From the NCBI GenBank assembly GCA_009731375.1, contig BJOX01000038.1, positions 241,586 through 269,914 on the forward strand: a stretch of DNA of 28,329 nt. The letters are read 5' to 3'. Under the pieces are notes generated by a model. The model did not search any database. It was not told the DNA's origin and saw nothing but the letters and a program-made list of their open reading frames with translations. This DNA is from Paulinella micropora (taxonomy: Eukaryota > Cercozoa > Imbricatea > Euglyphida). Numbering within the stretch: position 1 is the stretch's first letter; the number at the start of each line of letters is the position of its first letter. Made by a program: the position numbers and the translations under genes. Shown here in pieces: positions 26,066-28,329 of this stretch.

Positions 26066-26233
26066 GAGACGGCGCCCTGACCATGGCCCTGTGCATGCGT
26101 CACTGTCGTCGCAACCAGCTGCAGCGTGCGCTTCCACTCGCCCCTGCATGCACTTTGCGCGCGGGTCCTGCCGTTATGGAATGGCCTGCAGGTTTTGCAC
26201 GAAGACGGTACGCCAAGCTCGCATAAATGCAAG
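26066..26233 (+). CDS. Probable host exon encoding a CCCH-like zinc finger
   Basis: Flanked by a good acceptor (CAATTTTCCAG ending at 26065) and a strong donor (AAG followed by GTAAGAG at 26234). The frame gives PCMHFARGSCRYGMACRFCTK: Cys-X7-Cys-X5-Cys-X2-Cys, close to the CCCH finger of RNA-binding proteins, though the final His is not where expected. The exon is GC-richer than the flanks. It would be part of a larger spliced host gene whose other exons I cannot place with confidence; a candidate further exon starts near 27107 after CTCTTGACAG. This marks the flank as nuclear host DNA. Confidence 0.45.
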
Positions 26234-26299
26234 GTAAGAGAGCTTGCATTTTCCCTCTTTTTTGTAAATATAATCATATTTGGATACGTACACGCTATC

Positions 26300-26428
26300 T
26301 TTGTGTCTTTTCTCTCCTCTGCCTTTCTCTCTATATATATGTATACATACAACAATCTATCTATCCATCTCTCTATCTATCTACGTCCTTCCTACCCTTC
26401 TATATATTTGCCTATCTATCCTTATTTA

Positions 26429-26459
<31 letters not shown>

Positions 26460-26465
26460 ACTCCA
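26300..26465. repeat. (CTAT)n/(CT)n microsatellite
   Basis: CTAT-dominated run with TA and CT interruptions, in putative intron sequence. Confidence 0.9.
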
Positions 26466-26980
26466 CGGAGCGAACCAAGGCCACTTGAGGTGTCACTGAC
26501 CCTCCCTTGGGCTTGGTTTTTTTGAAATGGGTGCCATCTGTCGACAGACAGAGAATTAGGGGATGGTGTGGGTGTGCTGGGCCCGTGGTGGGGTGCCTTA
26601 TGTGTGCCTAGCCATACGCCTATAAGTCACATGCCGAAATAGCGACGGGAAGCACAATCCTGTTCCTTCAGGGTGCCCTTTCTCGCTTGTTCAGCCCGGA
26701 ATAAAACCCACAGTGCTCTGTCGGTTTATACTAGACTGTCGAACAGTCTCGAAACTCCATCTGCTTATTGGGCCCTCTGTAATGGAGGTGGGAGCTCGTT
26801 CTGCAAGGGGCGCTTATGGAACGAGCCCTGGCCCCGCCTGGTACTAGGGAGATTTTGGTATCGCCTGTATCAGTCCCTTCCGTGCAAACATCACGGCTTA
26901 GCTGGGCATCGGGTTAATACTTTACCCACAGACTTCCTTGGTTGACGAAATCAGAAGCTCCTTTTTTCTGACATTAGTCG
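26466..26980. other. Host sequence, unassigned
   Basis: Mixed-composition DNA without simple repeats. A 90-codon frame is open at 26673-26945 on the plus strand (with CNGGGSSFCKGRLW) but matches nothing I recognise. It could be part of an old transposable element or intron. Confidence 0.35.
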
Positions 26981-26984
26981 ATAT

Positions 26985-27075
26985 CTCATCTATCTACCTA
27001 TCTATCTATCTATCTGTCCACCTATCTATTTATCTATCTGCCTACCTGCCTCCCATATATATATTCATTCACCTA
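26985..27075. repeat. (CTAT)n microsatellite with CTGC variants
   Basis: Degenerate tetranucleotide run. Confidence 0.85.
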
Positions 27076-27106
27076 TCTGCCTACCTTCCTTTGCGTCCTC
27101 TTGACA

Positions 27107-27302
27107 GTGCCATCGACAAAAAAGCAGCGGCCTCTGCTGCACCGCCTAGCCTGCGTTCTCGTTCTCGCGCTCCTTCTTCCCCGCACCCGCCCCAGCCTCG
27201 GCATGCAGTCAACCCCAGCAGGTGGCTGGAGACCACACTCAGACTCCGTGACCGCCTCAAGAGCCAGGCTTCAGTCAACGTTAGCCCGGTGGGATATCCT
27301 AC
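27107..27302 (+). other. Exon-like GC-rich island in host DNA
   Basis: Starts after CTCTTGACAG and is open in two plus-strand frames. One frame is Ser/Pro/Arg-rich ([16 protein letters not shown]). It ends in a CT microsatellite without an obvious donor. No domain, weak support. Confidence 0.25.
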
Positions 27303-27897
<595 letters not shown>

Positions 27898-28179
27898 TAT
27901 TTAAACTTCTCCTTGGTGTAGGCTTGCTCGACTTTTCAACCTCTATTTTATGCCTTTTTGTTTTTTCATTCGTAGCAAAAGGCCCATGAGGAATTCCTTC
28001 TTTGCTTCCAACAGATGTCTGCAGAAGGTAGACTATACGTGCATATAAACTTACGTACATCATACGTGCAGACGCACATGCATACATGCATGTATATATA
28101 AACATATTACATGTACATGTACGTTTATATATATGTTGTGTATGTACGGATGTGTCTGTGTTGGTGTGTGCCTGTATAT
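27898..28179. other. Host sequence, no gene recognised
   Basis: AT-rich with many ACATGTAC and TATATA-like short alternating stretches. Nothing coding is supported. Confidence 0.5.
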
Positions 28180-28282
28180 AATCCGATATATATATATATA
28201 TGTATATGTAGAAAAAAAAATATATATATATATGTACATATATATATATGTGTGTGTGTGTGTATGCATATATACATATAGA

Positions 28283-28318
<36 letters not shown>
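28180..28318. repeat. (TA)n/(TG)n microsatellite and poly-G tract
   Basis: TA and TG runs to about 28280, then about 34 G at the window edge. Confidence 0.95.
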
Positions 28319-28319
<1 letters not shown>

Positions 28320-28329
28320 AAAAGAAAGG

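Overview
The window is eukaryotic nuclear DNA carrying one complete integrated Maverick/Polinton-type (polinton-like virus, virophage-related) DNA element. The host flanks are rich in microsatellites: GA, GAA, CTAT, TA and TG runs and long poly-G/C tracts next to assembly gaps. They also hold splice-site-bounded exon-like sequence. The element is AT-rich, gene-dense and intron-free. I cannot name the host. A protist or alga is plausible because the element's genes look like those of algal and giant-virus-associated elements, but this is not shown.

The element spans 3203-24123 (20,921 bp). It has 333-bp terminal inverted repeats (TIRs) beginning AGTAGT and ending ACTACT, and a perfect 6-bp target duplication CACACA at 3197-3202 and 24124-24129. 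That is the signature of a retrovirus-type (rve) integrase, and such a gene lies at the right end.

Left arm, mostly + strand: an AP2-like DNA-binding protein, a 1352-aa protein-primed family B DNA polymerase, and two small proteins with an ExoX-C-like domain (the second broken by TAG). Between those two, on the minus strand, is a frameshifted DUF3223-like gene. Centre and right, mostly - strand, is the virion module: a phage-like adhesin or fibre protein, the double jelly-roll major capsid protein (MCP), a 1-kb gap, an adenovirus-type maturation protease on a long coiled-coil/proline-rich N-terminus, a small basic protein, the packaging ATPase, a 120-aa protein, a two-span membrane protein, and a 1266-codon tail-fibre gene ending in a peptidase S74 chaperone domain but broken by TGA. 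Small + strand genes (a secreted Cys-rich protein, an acidic/basic charged protein) and a DUF5754-like gene fill the spaces, then the integrase.

Most striking is a family of 16-24 bp palindromes, core CTCCRACATGTYGGAG, found six times, each inside a coding sequence of the element. Arm changes between copies are compensated so that the palindrome survives. Four copies are read in one frame as NL(R/Q)HVGD or close variants, one as a weaker variant in the same frame, and one in another frame. A mobile or functional palindromic element that tolerates in-frame insertion is the best explanation I have.

The assembled copy is not intact: three genes carry stops or frameshifts. At 17003 the assembly joins two diverged versions (about 86% identical) of the same 203-bp segment, so the scaffold is probably a chimera of two element lineages.
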